Below are positions 1 to 6,985 of a stretch of DNA of 64,000 nt, in pieces; positions within the stretch are counted from its first letter, which is position 1, and each line of letters begins with the position of its first letter. The DNA is from Kaistia geumhonensis (lineage in GTDB: Bacteria > Pseudomonadota > Alphaproteobacteria > Rhizobiales > Kaistiaceae), in assembly GCF_030815145.1 (NCBI RefSeq), contig NZ_JAUSWJ010000001.1:4392501-4456500 (forward strand), read 5' to 3'. The position numbers were made by a program, and so were the translations under genes. The notes beneath the pieces were generated by a model, which was not told the origin of the DNA, did not search any database, and was given only the letters and a program-made list of their open reading frames with translations.

Positions 1-192
1 GAGCAGCAACGCTCCCTCCGGCGGCGCATAGCGACCGGGGAGGCCGGCGAGCTCGCCCTCGAAATCCTGGAAGCAGAGGTCGAAGGATAGCGTCGCGGCA
101 TAGGCCCTGAAAAGACGGGCGATGTCGGCGATCTCGGATGCCGTCGCCGCAGGGGCGATGGCGAACGACGCCGGTGTCGCTGCGTCGGCCAT
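1..192 (-). CDS. GNAT family N-acetyltransferase (partial, N-terminus only)
   Basis: The first 64 codons of a leftward gene are inside the window; the rest lies beyond base 1. The start is the ATG at 190-192. The translation contains a LFRAYA segment followed by FDLCFQDFEGELAGLPG and then YAPPEGALLL, a pattern I know from the N-terminal part of small GNAT acetyltransferases, which move an acetyl group from acetyl-CoA to an amine. The acetyl-CoA loop is not in view, so neither substrate nor completeness can be judged. It lies only 2 bases beyond the stop of map on the same strand and may be the last gene of the parD-like/map transcript. Confidence 0.7.
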   Translation of the reverse strand, partial: MADAATPASFAIAPAATASEIADIARLFRAYAATLSFDLCFQDFEGELAGLPGRYAPPEGALLL

Positions 193-194
193 GG

Positions 195-974
195 TTACGC
201 GCGCCTCCCCGCTAGTCCGGACTCGCCGCGCCGCAGCGTCAGGACATCGACGCCGGTCTGCGTCACGGCGACCGTGTGCTCGAACTGCGCCGAGAGCTTT
301 CCGTCATCCGTGACCACCGTCCAGCCGTCGTCTTCGGTGGTGACCTTGCGCGTGCCCTGGTTGATCATCGGCTCGATGGTGAAGACCATCCCTTCGCGAA
401 GCCTGGTTCCGGTGCCCGGCCGGCCGTAATTGAGGACCTGAGGTTCCTCATGCATTTCGCGGCCGATGCCATGTCCACAATAATCGCGCACGACCGCGTA
501 GCCGTTCTTCTTGGCATGACGTTCGATCGCGTAGCCGATATCGCCGATATGCTTGCCGGGCCTCACTTCGCGGATGCCGCGCCACATCGCCTCCTGCGCC
601 ACGCGGACCAGCCGGCGCGCCGCGGGCGAGGCGTCGCCGACGAGATAGGTCTTGCTCGAATCCGCGATGAAGCCGTTTTTCTCGAGCGTGATGTCGAAAT
701 TCACGATGTCGCCGTCCGACAAAATCACTGCAGAATCCGGCACTCCATGACAAACAACATGGTTTATCGAACAATTGAGGACATAGGCGAAGCCGTACTG
801 TCCCTTGCTCGCCGGCCGGGCCGCGAGATCGACCGTGATGAAGCGCTCGACGAGATCGTTGACCGCGAGCGTCGAAAGGCCGACGAGCTCCAGCCCGTCC
901 AGCATCTCGAAGACGGAGGCGAGCATCCGCCCCGAGATGCGCATCAGCGCCAGCTCGTCAGGTGACTTGACCAT
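195..974 (-). CDS. map: Type I methionine aminopeptidase
   Basis: Removes the initiator methionine from nascent proteins in the cytosol. The 259-residue product has the family's usual length and all five dinuclear metal ligands: Asp94 (NFD), Asp105 (FIADSS), His168 (CGHGIG), Glu201 (TIEPM) and Glu232 (QFEH), plus the substrate-binding His76 (VCHG). The reading frame is open upstream, but I place the start at the ATG at 974 because the upstream part overlaps the ParD-like gene in another frame and MVKSPDELALM is the normal family N-terminus. The start overlaps the stop of the ParD-like gene by one base (TGATG), so the two are probably translationally coupled. Whether this is the only map copy in the genome cannot be seen. 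Confidence 0.95.
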   Translation of the reverse strand: MVKSPDELALMRISGRMLASVFEMLDGLELVGLSTLAVNDLVERFITVDLAARPASKGQYGFAYVLNCSINHVVCHGVPDSAVILSDGDIVNFDITLEKNGFIADSSKTYLVGDASPAARRLVRVAQEAMWRGIREVRPGKHIGDIGYAIERHAKKNGYAVVRDYCGHGIGREMHEEPQVLNYGRPGTGTRLREGMVFTIEPMINQGTRKVTTEDDGWTVVTDDGKLSAQFEHTVAVTQTGVDVLTLRRGESGLAGRRA

Positions 975-1180
975 CAGGCGGCAGCCAGATCGCTCGCGCG
1001 CCGTCCGGCCGCCTCGCGCTGCATGCTGACGATCTCGGTGAACGAGAGCGTCGGGTTGGCCTCGGCCAGCATGCCGATCTTCATCCAGAATTCGGCCTGG
1101 GCATTGATGGAGCGGCACATGACGGCGCTGGCGAGGCGCGCTTCCTCATGCAGTTCGTCGTCGATCTTCACGATGCCCAT
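974..1180 (-). CDS. ParD-like antitoxin-family protein upstream of map
   Basis: A 68-residue protein beginning MGIVKIDDELHEEARL and continuing with a segment rich in helix formers (SINAQAEFWMKIG). This looks like the ParD_like family, a ribbon-helix-helix DNA-binding type related to antitoxins. There is no ParE-like or other toxin gene beside it; instead it overlaps map by one base. By analogy with antitoxins it may bind the nested palindrome in its own promoter (1201-1228) and so control map. The family call rests on pattern memory; the operator idea is inference. Confidence 0.7.
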   Translation of the reverse strand: MGIVKIDDELHEEARLASAVMCRSINAQAEFWMKIGMLAEANPTLSFTEIVSMQREAAGRRASDLAAA

Positions 1181-1200
1181 GCTACTGCCTCCGTTCTCAA

Positions 1201-1238
1201 CGATACGGAACGTATATGGTTTGTATCGGGGCCGTCAA
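1201..1238 (-). promoter_or_regulatory. Promoter with nested palindromes for the parD-like/map operon
   Basis: On the minus strand TTGACG (1238-1233) and TATACG (1216-1211) are separated by 16 bp, a good sigma70-type pair about 30 bp before the ATG at 1180. Overlapping them are two inverted repeats: ATACG-GAA-CGTAT (1203-1215) and CGATAC-N16-GTATCG (1201-1206 with 1223-1228). Palindromes covering the -10 and spacer are what an autoregulating ribbon-helix-helix repressor would use. The sequences are direct observation; the regulator is inferred. Confidence 0.55.
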
Positions 1239-1255
1239 TGCCGGGGGGCGGCGGC

Positions 1256-2731
1256 TCAGCCTTCTCGCGGCATGTCACCGGCCTCGCGGCGCGATGCTCT
1301 TGCCATTCGAATTGCGAGCGGGATCGCGAGGAGGGGCCAGATCGTGGAGGTCGCCGCGAGGGCGATCGCCGCGCGCGAGGCGCCGGTGACGCCGCCGGGA
1401 TCGGCGAAGCCGGCGAGATTGGCGACCATGCCTGCGGCCGCGGTGCCGAGCGCGCTGGCGAAGAGCTGAACCGTCGTCATGCCGCCGGAGGCGAGTTCCT
1501 GCTCGTCGGGAGGCGCATAGTGATAGACGCGCGTCACGAGGCTCGGCCAACTGATGCCAATGCCGAAACCCATGAGCGTCAGGCTGGCGCAGAGGGCGAT
1601 CACGACGGGAAGAGCGCCGTCGCTCTGGACCGGCAGGAAGATCGTCAGCAGCACGATGCCGCCCAGCACGAGGAAGAGCCCCGTCAGGATCAGACCGCTG
1701 CCATCGCCGCGCCGCCAGCGTACGCTCGCCATCGTCCCGACCGTCCAGCCGATGGCGATGAGCGCGGCGAGATAGCCGGCGATGAGCGGGGACTGGCCGT
1801 GCAGCGTCTGCAGCAGATAGGGAACGAAGGTGTCCGGCTGCATGGCCATCATCAGCAGGACGATGATGAGATAGGTGGCGCCGAGCGGCGAGGCGAGGCT
1901 GAAGGCACCCTTGGGCAGCAGGCGGGCGTCGGCGCGTCGTTCGATACGGCCGATCCAGCCGGTCATCAGCAGCGCGATCGCGAGGCCGGCGGCGTTGAGC
2001 AGGAGGTCGGGCGTCAGGCTGACCGCGGAGACGACGAGAACCGCCGCCGCGAGGAGCGCGAGCTGCAGCCAGGCGATGCGGATTTCGGACCCTTCATTGG
2101 CCGCCTTGCCGGGCAGCTTCGTCACCGCGACGATCGCGAACAGGACGACGAAGGGCAGCAGTGACCAGAAGGCCGCGCGCCAGGCATGATATTGCGCGAA
2201 GACGCCGCCGACCGCGGGGCCGATCAGCGTCGCGACGCCGAAGGTGCTGGAGATCAGCCCGATGGCCCGGCCCCAGAGGGCGGGTGGCAGGACGCGGCGC
2301 GTCACCGCATAGGCGAGCGCATAAAGAAAGCCGCCGCCGAAGCCCTGGATGGTGCGTCCGACGAGGAGAACCGTCATGCTCGGCGCGAGCGAGGCGACCA
2401 GCGTTCCGGCGCCGAAGGCGAGGGCGGCGACGAGATAGGCACCCCGTGGCCCGAGGGCGCGGAGCACGCGCGCGGTGACCGCCGCGGCGAGGATCGAGGC
2501 GACGACGAACAGGGTCGTCGCCCAGGCATAGGCATCGAGGCCGCCGATATCCTTCACGACGGACGGCATCACCGTCCCGCCCATGAAGATGTTGATCGCA
2601 TGGAGCACGACGCCGCCGGCGAGCATCGCGGCAAAGAGGCCGTTGCGGCCGGAGAACAGTCGCGGCTCAGGCTCGGTTTTGGCGCCACGCCCGGGTGATG
2701 TTGCGGCCGTCGCGGCCGGGATGTCGGTCAT
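1256..2731 (-). CDS. MFS multidrug-type exporter, predicted SoxR target
   Basis: A 491-residue integral membrane protein with many hydrophobic segments and the arrangement of a 14-helix (DHA2-like) major facilitator drug exporter. The GRTIQGFGGGF stretch resembles the family's motif near helices 4-5, and GPAVGG resembles the antiporter motif C. I chose the ATG at 2731 (MTDIPAAT) rather than the in-frame TTG at 2794, because the TTG is the -35 hexamer of the SoxR-type promoter at 2764-2794. The gene follows soxR on the same strand. SoxR controlling efflux pumps in organisms without SoxS is established for other proteobacteria, so export of redox-cycling compounds is the likely job. Substrate unknown. 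Confidence 0.85.
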   Translation of the reverse strand: MTDIPAATAATSPGRGAKTEPEPRLFSGRNGLFAAMLAGGVVLHAINIFMGGTVMPSVVKDIGGLDAYAWATTLFVVASILAAAVTARVLRALGPRGAYLVAALAFGAGTLVASLAPSMTVLLVGRTIQGFGGGFLYALAYAVTRRVLPPALWGRAIGLISSTFGVATLIGPAVGGVFAQYHAWRAAFWSLLPFVVLFAIVAVTKLPGKAANEGSEIRIAWLQLALLAAAVLVVSAVSLTPDLLLNAAGLAIALLMTGWIGRIERRADARLLPKGAFSLASPLGATYLIIVLLMMAMQPDTFVPYLLQTLHGQSPLIAGYLAALIAIGWTVGTMASVRWRRGDGSGLILTGLFLVLGGIVLLTIFLPVQSDGALPVVIALCASLTLMGFGIGISWPSLVTRVYHYAPPDEQELASGGMTTVQLFASALGTAAAGMVANLAGFADPGGVTGASRAAIALAATSTIWPLLAIPLAIRMARASRREAGDMPREG

Positions 2732-2763
2732 GCTCTCGCTCGATGCGGTTGGTCCCGGCAGGG

Positions 2764-2794
2764 CTTGTAGAACCTCAACGATGGTCGAGGTCAA
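2764..2794 (-). promoter_or_regulatory. SoxR-regulated promoter with SoxR box in a 19-bp spacer
   Basis: Reading the minus strand: -35 TTGACC (2794-2789), a 19-bp spacer, and -10 TACAAG (2769-2764). The imperfect palindrome CCTCAACGATGGTCGAGG (2773-2790 on the plus strand) overlaps the -35 and fills most of the spacer. Both the over-long 19-bp spacer and the CCTCAA/TCGAGG half-sites match known SoxR promoters such as soxS. It lies between the end of soxR (2820) and the start of the exporter (2731), so it drives the exporter. Confidence 0.85.
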
Positions 2795-2819
2795 GGCGGG
2801 GCTCCGGGTTCGTTTTGGG

Positions 2820-3287
2820 TCAGTCGCCGGCGGTCCTGAAGGCGCGGGCGCCGGGTCCCTCGGCGGCGGCGCTGTCGCCCGGATTGCGCAGGGGACAGTC
2901 GCGCATCGAAAGGCACCCGCAGCCGATGCAGCCGTCGAGCTGGTCGCGGAGGCGGGTCAGGAGCGTTATGCGCTCGTCCAGAGCCGCGCGCCACTCGCCC
3001 GACAGAATCGCCCAGTCGTCCGACGACAATGGTCGGTCCTGCGGCAGGCGATCGAGCCGGGCGCGGATTTCGGCGAGCGGAATGCCGGTCTTCTGCCCGA
3101 CGCGGATGATCGCGATGAGACGGAGGATGCCGCGCGGATAGCGCCGCTGGTTGCCGGCGCTGCGCCGGCTGCGGATCAGGCCCTTCGCCTCGTAGAAATG
3201 CAGCGTCGAGATCGGGACGCCGGCGCGGCGCGCCACCTCGCCGATCGTGAGTTCCTCCGCGATCATTCCCGTCCCGGTCTCCGCCAT
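2820..3287 (-). CDS. soxR: Redox-sensing MerR-family activator SoxR
   Basis: A 155-residue MerR-type regulator. Residues about 13-50 form the winged helix-turn-helix (TIGEVARRAGVPISTLHFYE), followed by a dimerisation helix and the SoxR cysteine cluster CIGCGCLSMRDC with spacing C-x2-C-x-C-x5-C (Cys120, 123, 125, 131), which binds the [2Fe-2S] redox sensor. Oxidation of the cluster by redox-cycling compounds makes it twist its target promoter into an active shape. The ATG at 3287 is used; ATG at 3266 (MIAEELTIG) is also possible. The only SoxR box seen is downstream, before the exporter, and none is seen in front of soxR itself. Confidence 0.93.
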   Translation of the reverse strand: MAETGTGMIAEELTIGEVARRAGVPISTLHFYEAKGLIRSRRSAGNQRRYPRGILRLIAIIRVGQKTGIPLAEIRARLDRLPQDRPLSSDDWAILSGEWRAALDERITLLTRLRDQLDGCIGCGCLSMRDCPLRNPGDSAAAEGPGARAFRTAGD

Positions 3288-3355
3288 GAGCGCGGCGAGG
3301 ATAGCCGAAGCCCGCGGCGATTCCCTCGGATCGGGAAGAGTGGCAGGGGAGAACG

Positions 3356-3384
3356 AAAAGGGCCGCCGGAACATCCGGCGGCCC
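3356..3384 (-). terminator. Rho-independent terminator of the BA14K gene
   Basis: An 11-bp perfect stem (GGGCCGCCGGA 3360-3370 with 3374-3384) and a 3-nt loop, followed on the minus strand by TTTT (3359-3356). It begins 28 bp after the stop of the BA14K gene and insulates it from soxR. Confidence 0.85.
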
Positions 3385-3411
3385 TCGTCACGATCCAGAG
3401 AGGCTGGACGC

Positions 3412-3897
3412 TCAGTAGGAGCCGACGCAGCGATACTGCCGGCCGTCATAGCCGGTGAAGCTGTCCGTTGCCGGATTGTAGCTTCGATAGCGGTTCTGGC
3501 AGTAGGCGACGTGGTTCTGCCAGGCAACGCCGGGCGGGGGCGGGACCTCGTAGCCGCCATTGTTCTGGGCCGAGGCGATTGCCGCGCCGACGCCCAGGCC
3601 GAGAATGGCGCCGGCTGCCGCCGCCGCGCCGGGATTACCGACCCAGCCGCCATAATAGTTGCCGCGCCAGCCGGGGCCGTACCAGGCGCCGCGCGCCGGG
3701 CCATACCAGCGTCCGGGCCGCGGGCCGTACCAGCCCGGACGCGGTCCGTAGCCTGGACCGCCGCGCCAGCCGGGACCGCCATAACCGGGTCCGCCCCAGC
3801 CGGGGCCGCGCCAGTCCGCCGAAGCGGTCGACGTGGTCGCGGCCACGGCGCCGAGCCCGATCACGGCCGCGAGGGCCGCCGAAATCATGCGCTTCAT
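3412..3897 (-). CDS. BA14K family secreted glycine/proline/tyrosine-rich protein
   Basis: A 161-residue exported protein. It has a signal peptide (MKRMISAALAAVIGLGAVAA, cleavage probably after TASA near residue 27), then about 60 residues of Gly-Pro-Trp-Tyr-rich low-complexity repeats, a hydrophobic Ala/Gly segment (GAILGLGVGAAIASA), and a C-terminal domain ending in SYNPATDSFTGYDGRQYRC. That last pattern is the BA14K signature known from Brucella and relatives. I chose the ATG at 3897 because AAGGAG lies 9 nt upstream; the ATG at 3906 directly abuts that Shine-Dalgarno. The molecular function of the family is poorly defined; cell-surface location is inferred. Confidence 0.85.
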   Translation of the reverse strand: MKRMISAALAAVIGLGAVAATTSTASADWRGPGWGGPGYGGPGWRGGPGYGPRPGWYGPRPGRWYGPARGAWYGPGWRGNYYGGWVGNPGAAAAAGAILGLGVGAAIASAQNNGGYEVPPPPGVAWQNHVAYCQNRYRSYNPATDSFTGYDGRQYRCVGSY

Positions 3898-4115
3898 GAC
3901 CTTCATCTCCTTCGTCAACGCCGCGCGCCGATCGAGGGCTCGCGAGGCTTCTGTCCATTCGCGGCACCGGCCATTTCGCCGCGCCGCCTTATCGATCAAC
4001 TGGGGTAGAGAATAGGATTGGCAAGCTGAACGGTGGCTGAACGGCTGGCGCGCGGCATCCGCCATGCTATGACCGGCCATTCGAGCCGAACGAAGGCAGA
4101 CCCAAGGTAGACCCA

Positions 4116-5021
4116 ATGCCGCGCGCATTTGCCATTCTCGACGTGTTCACCAGCCGGCCGCTTTCCGGCAACCAGCTCGCCGTCGTCCTCGACGCCGAGG
4201 GCCTCGATACCGAGGCGATGCTGGCGATCACGGCCGAGTTCAACCTTGCCGAGACCGTCTTCGTCCTGCCTGCCGAGCGGCCGGGGCATCGTGCCCGCAT
4301 CCGCATCTTCGCTCCCGGCAGGGAACTGCCCTTCGCCGGCCATCCGACGGTCGGGACCGCAGTGCTGCTCGCGCTCGATGACGCCGCGACGGGTGGCGCC
4401 GGCACGGATACGATGCTGATGCTGGAAGAGCCGGTCGGCCCGGTGCGGTGCCTCGTCTCACGCGAGGAAGAGGGCAAGCGCGGCCATGCGACCTTCGACG
4501 TTCCGGTCGTAGCGCAGCCGGCGGGCCATGCGCTCGACCGCGACGCCATCGCCGCGGCGCTCGGACTGCTGCCGTCGGAGATCGGCTTCGAGAACCATGT
4601 CGCCTCAGCCTATACGGCCGGCGTTCCCTATATCTTCGTGCCGCTGCGCGACCTCGACGTGATGCGCCGTGTCCTGCCGCGTCTCGACCTGTGGCAGCAC
4701 GCCTTCGGTGACGTCTCGGCCTATCTCTATTGCCGCGAGACCGAGAGCAACACGCATCATTTCCATGCGCGCATGTTCTGGCGCACGCTCGGCCTCGTGG
4801 AGGATCCGGCGACCGGCTCGGCCGCCGCCGCCTTTGCCGGCGTCGTCGCCGGCTTCGATCGTCCGATGGCCGGCTCGCACCCGATCCTGATCGAGCAAGG
4901 CTACGAGATGGGCCGGCCGAGCGTCATCCGCCTCGAAGTCGATATCGAGAACGGCGCGCTCGCGGCAGCGCGGATCGGTGGCGACGCGGTCGTCGTCGCT
5001 CGCGGCACGCTCGACATCTGA
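4116..5021 (+). CDS. PhzF family isomerase/epimerase-like protein
   Basis: A 301-residue protein with the PhzF fold (diaminopimelate-epimerase-like, two similar halves). It opens with AILDVFTSRPLSGNQLAVV, has the catalytic Glu46 in FNLAETVF, the GHPTVG loop at 75-80 and the second-half EDPATGSAAAAFAG motif. PhzF itself isomerises trans-2,3-dihydro-3-hydroxyanthranilate in phenazine synthesis. No other phenazine genes are nearby, so this is better read as one of the widespread PhzF homologues of unknown substrate. It lies 42 bp before hisC on the same strand and may be cotranscribed. Confidence 0.88.
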   Translation: MPRAFAILDVFTSRPLSGNQLAVVLDAEGLDTEAMLAITAEFNLAETVFVLPAERPGHRARIRIFAPGRELPFAGHPTVGTAVLLALDDAATGGAGTDTMLMLEEPVGPVRCLVSREEEGKRGHATFDVPVVAQPAGHALDRDAIAAALGLLPSEIGFENHVASAYTAGVPYIFVPLRDLDVMRRVLPRLDLWQHAFGDVSAYLYCRETESNTHHFHARMFWRTLGLVEDPATGSAAAAFAGVVAGFDRPMAGSHPILIEQGYEMGRPSVIRLEVDIENGALAAARIGGDAVVVARGTLDI

Positions 5022-5063
5022 CGACCCGCCAAACCCTTCATCTCGCCGTCTGGAGCCCAAGCC

Positions 5064-6125
5064 GTGAGTCGCTTCTGGAGCCCGATCGTCTCGACGCTGA
5101 AGCCCTATGTTCCGGGCGAGCAGCCGAAGATCGCCAATCTCGTCAAGCTCAACACCAATGAGAGCCCCTATGGGCCGTCGCCGAAGGCGCTCGCGGCGAT
5201 CGCCGAGGCGGCCGGCGACGCGCTGCGGCTCTATCCCGATCCGACCTCGATGGCGCTGCGCGAGGCGATCGCCGCGCGCCACGGGCTTTCGGCCGGCGAG
5301 GTCTTTGTCGGCAACGGTTCGGACGAAGTGCTCGCCCATGCCTTCATGGGCCTTTTGAAGCACGAGAAGCCGCTGCTCTATCCCGATATCAGCTACAGCT
5401 TCTATCCGGTCTATTGCGGCCTCTACGGCATCGAGGCCGTCGAAATTCCGCTCGACGACGCCTTCCGAATCCGCGTCGCGGATTACGACCGGCCGTCGGG
5501 CGCCGTCATCCTGCCCAACCCCAACGCGCCGACCGGCATCGCGCTGCCGCTCGCCGAGATCGAGGCTCTGCTCGCTCAGGATCGCGAGCGGCTGGTCGTC
5601 GTCGACGAGGCCTATGTCGATTTCGGCGCCGAGAGCGCAGTGTCGCTGGTGCCGGCCCATGACAATCTTCTCGTCGTCCAGACCTTCTCGAAATCGCGCG
5701 GCCTCGCCGGGCTTCGCGTCGGCTTCGCCATCGGGCAACGCCCGCTGATCGAGGGACTGGAGCGGGTCAAGGACAGCTTCAACTCCTATCCACTCGATCG
5801 CCTCGCCATCGCCGGCGCCACGGCCGCCTATCGCGACGAGGCCTGGTTCGACGACAAGCGGCGGACGATCATGGCGAGCCGCGAGCGTGTCGCCGAAGGT
5901 CTCGCAGCGCTCGGCTTTGAGGTGCTGCCCTCCTCCGCGAATTTCGTCTTTGCCCGGCATGGCCAGCGGGCTGGTGCCGATCTCGCGGCGGCGCTCCGGG
6001 CGCGCGGCGTGCTGGTGCGCCATTTCGCCAAGCCGAGGATCGGCGATTTCCTGCGCATCAGCATCGGTACCGACGCGGAATGCGACCGGCTGCTGGCCGA
6101 ACTTTCCGCGATCCTCGAGGGCTGA
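5064..6125 (+). CDS. hisC: Histidinol-phosphate aminotransferase
   Basis: A class I/II PLP aminotransferase of 353 residues that converts imidazole-acetol phosphate and glutamate to histidinol phosphate. Visible are [13 protein letters not shown] near the N-terminus, NPNAPTG (152-158), DEAYVDF with PLP-contacting Asp181 and Tyr184, the Schiff-base Lys210 in [11 protein letters not shown], and Arg217. The start is GTG at 5064. Other his genes are absent here. HisC homologues can also act on aromatic or cobalamin-pathway substrates, so substrate is by family only. Confidence 0.88.
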   Translation: MSRFWSPIVSTLKPYVPGEQPKIANLVKLNTNESPYGPSPKALAAIAEAAGDALRLYPDPTSMALREAIAARHGLSAGEVFVGNGSDEVLAHAFMGLLKHEKPLLYPDISYSFYPVYCGLYGIEAVEIPLDDAFRIRVADYDRPSGAVILPNPNAPTGIALPLAEIEALLAQDRERLVVVDEAYVDFGAESAVSLVPAHDNLLVVQTFSKSRGLAGLRVGFAIGQRPLIEGLERVKDSFNSYPLDRLAIAGATAAYRDEAWFDDKRRTIMASRERVAEGLAALGFEVLPSSANFVFARHGQRAGADLAAALRARGVLVRHFAKPRIGDFLRISIGTDAECDRLLAELSAILEG

Positions 6126-6187
6126 ATCAGCGGCGCCGCCAAAGCCTTCGTGCTAATCTGGAGCCGTTCCGGCTTGGGAGGGCTTCC

Positions 6188-6610
6188 GTGACGCAGCTGC
6201 TGCTTTTCATCCATCTCGTCGGCCTCGGCATGGGCTTTGCCGGCGGCATCGGCTCGGCCGTGACGATGCGCTTCGCCGCCGGTGCCAATGCCGAGGGCGC
6301 CGCGGCGCTGAAGCGGCTGCCGCCCGTCTTCGCCAACATCTCCGCGACCGGCCTGCTACTGCTCTGGGCCACCGGGCTCATCATGGTGTGGAGTGTCTTC
6401 GGCGGACCCGGCAACCTGCCGCAGCTCTTCTGGCTGAAGATGGTGTTCGTGCTCGCCTTGACGCTCCTCGCCGGTGCGCAGCATGCGACCTATGCCAAGA
6501 TCCGCCGCACGGGCAATGCCGCGCTCGGCGCCCGGATGAAGATCCTCGGCCCGGCCAGCGGGCTTTCCGCGCTGCTCGCGACGCTCGCCGCGGTCTATGC
6601 CTTCAACTGA
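6188..6610 (+). CDS. Small four-helix integral membrane protein of unknown function
   Basis: A 140-residue hydrophobic protein starting at GTG 6188 just after a GGGAGG Shine-Dalgarno, which settles the start against the longer open frame. Four hydrophobic segments can be seen (about residues 2-20, 48-68, 80-98 and 120-139) with short charged loops. I do not recognise a motif that gives a function. It follows hisC by 62 bp on the same strand; a GCTAATCT element 28 nt before the start may be its own -10 region. Confidence 0.75.
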   Translation: MTQLLLFIHLVGLGMGFAGGIGSAVTMRFAAGANAEGAAALKRLPPVFANISATGLLLLWATGLIMVWSVFGGPGNLPQLFWLKMVFVLALTLLAGAQHATYAKIRRTGNAALGARMKILGPASGLSALLATLAAVYAFN

Positions 6611-6726
6611 ACGCGTGCATTCGCGGGGCTTGCGCTTTTCCGCGCGAGATTGATATGAGTTGCAGTGTTCCGGCCGCGGCCGGGGCGCTGGATGCGGGCG
6701 CGACCGCCTGTTCCTTCGGAGCCGAT

Positions 6727-6855
6727 ATGAGCCGGATGCCGCATGAGACGATGCCGACCGCGGGACGCGTTTCCCGCCGTGGCGCCGCCATGCCGTTTGC
6801 CATCACGTCGCCGCGCGGCCTTCCGAAAGCCCTCCTTCTTCTTAGCTGCCCCTGA
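6727..6855 (+). CDS. Putative leuA leader peptide (attenuator)
   Basis: A 42-codon ORF in the leuA leader with a GGAG Shine-Dalgarno (6718-6721) 5 nt before its ATG; an in-frame ATG at 6790 would give a 21-residue version. The peptide ends ALLLLSCP with four consecutive leucine codons (CTC CTT CTT CTT) just before the stop, which itself lies in the left arm of a stem-loop (6849-6891). This is the usual layout of a leucine-sensing transcription attenuator: ribosomes stall on Leu codons when charged tRNA-Leu is short. Leader peptides at leuA are known in proteobacteria; this instance is inferred from sequence. Confidence 0.7.
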   Translation: MSRMPHETMPTAGRVSRRGAAMPFAITSPRGLPKALLLLSCP

Positions 6856-6891
6856 GCGTCGGCAGGCCGCAAGCGGCCGGGCTCTCAGGGG
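6849..6891 (+). promoter_or_regulatory. leuA leader stem-loop (attenuation structure)
   Basis: CCCCTGAG (6849-6856, containing the leader stop) pairs with CTCAGGGG (6884-6891), and inside it GGCCG (6865-6869) pairs with CGGCC (6874-6878). GGCCGC (6865-6870) could instead pair with GCGGCC inside the leader ORF (6815-6820), and GCGGCCGG (6873-6880) with CCGGCCGC (6959-6966) close to the leuA ribosome site, so mutually exclusive folds are possible. No clear U-tract follows, so control of translation or Rho access is possible as well as classic termination. The rest of 6611-6985 shows no other gene. Confidence 0.5.
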
Positions 6892-6985
6892 ATCGTGCCG
6901 CACAGAACCCCCGCATTCGCGCCGCCTCCCGAACGCCAGCCGATGAAATCGGGCCGGGCCGGCCGCCAGAAGGAAGAAGAGAGCC

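Noticed and set aside
974-1180. A full type II toxin-antitoxin module
   Set aside because: Only the antitoxin-like gene is present. The neighbouring product is a complete methionine aminopeptidase, not a toxin.
4116-5021. PhzF-like gene as sign of a phenazine biosynthesis cluster linked to soxR
   Set aside because: No other phz genes are present; PhzF homologues are widespread, so the closeness to soxR is likely coincidental.
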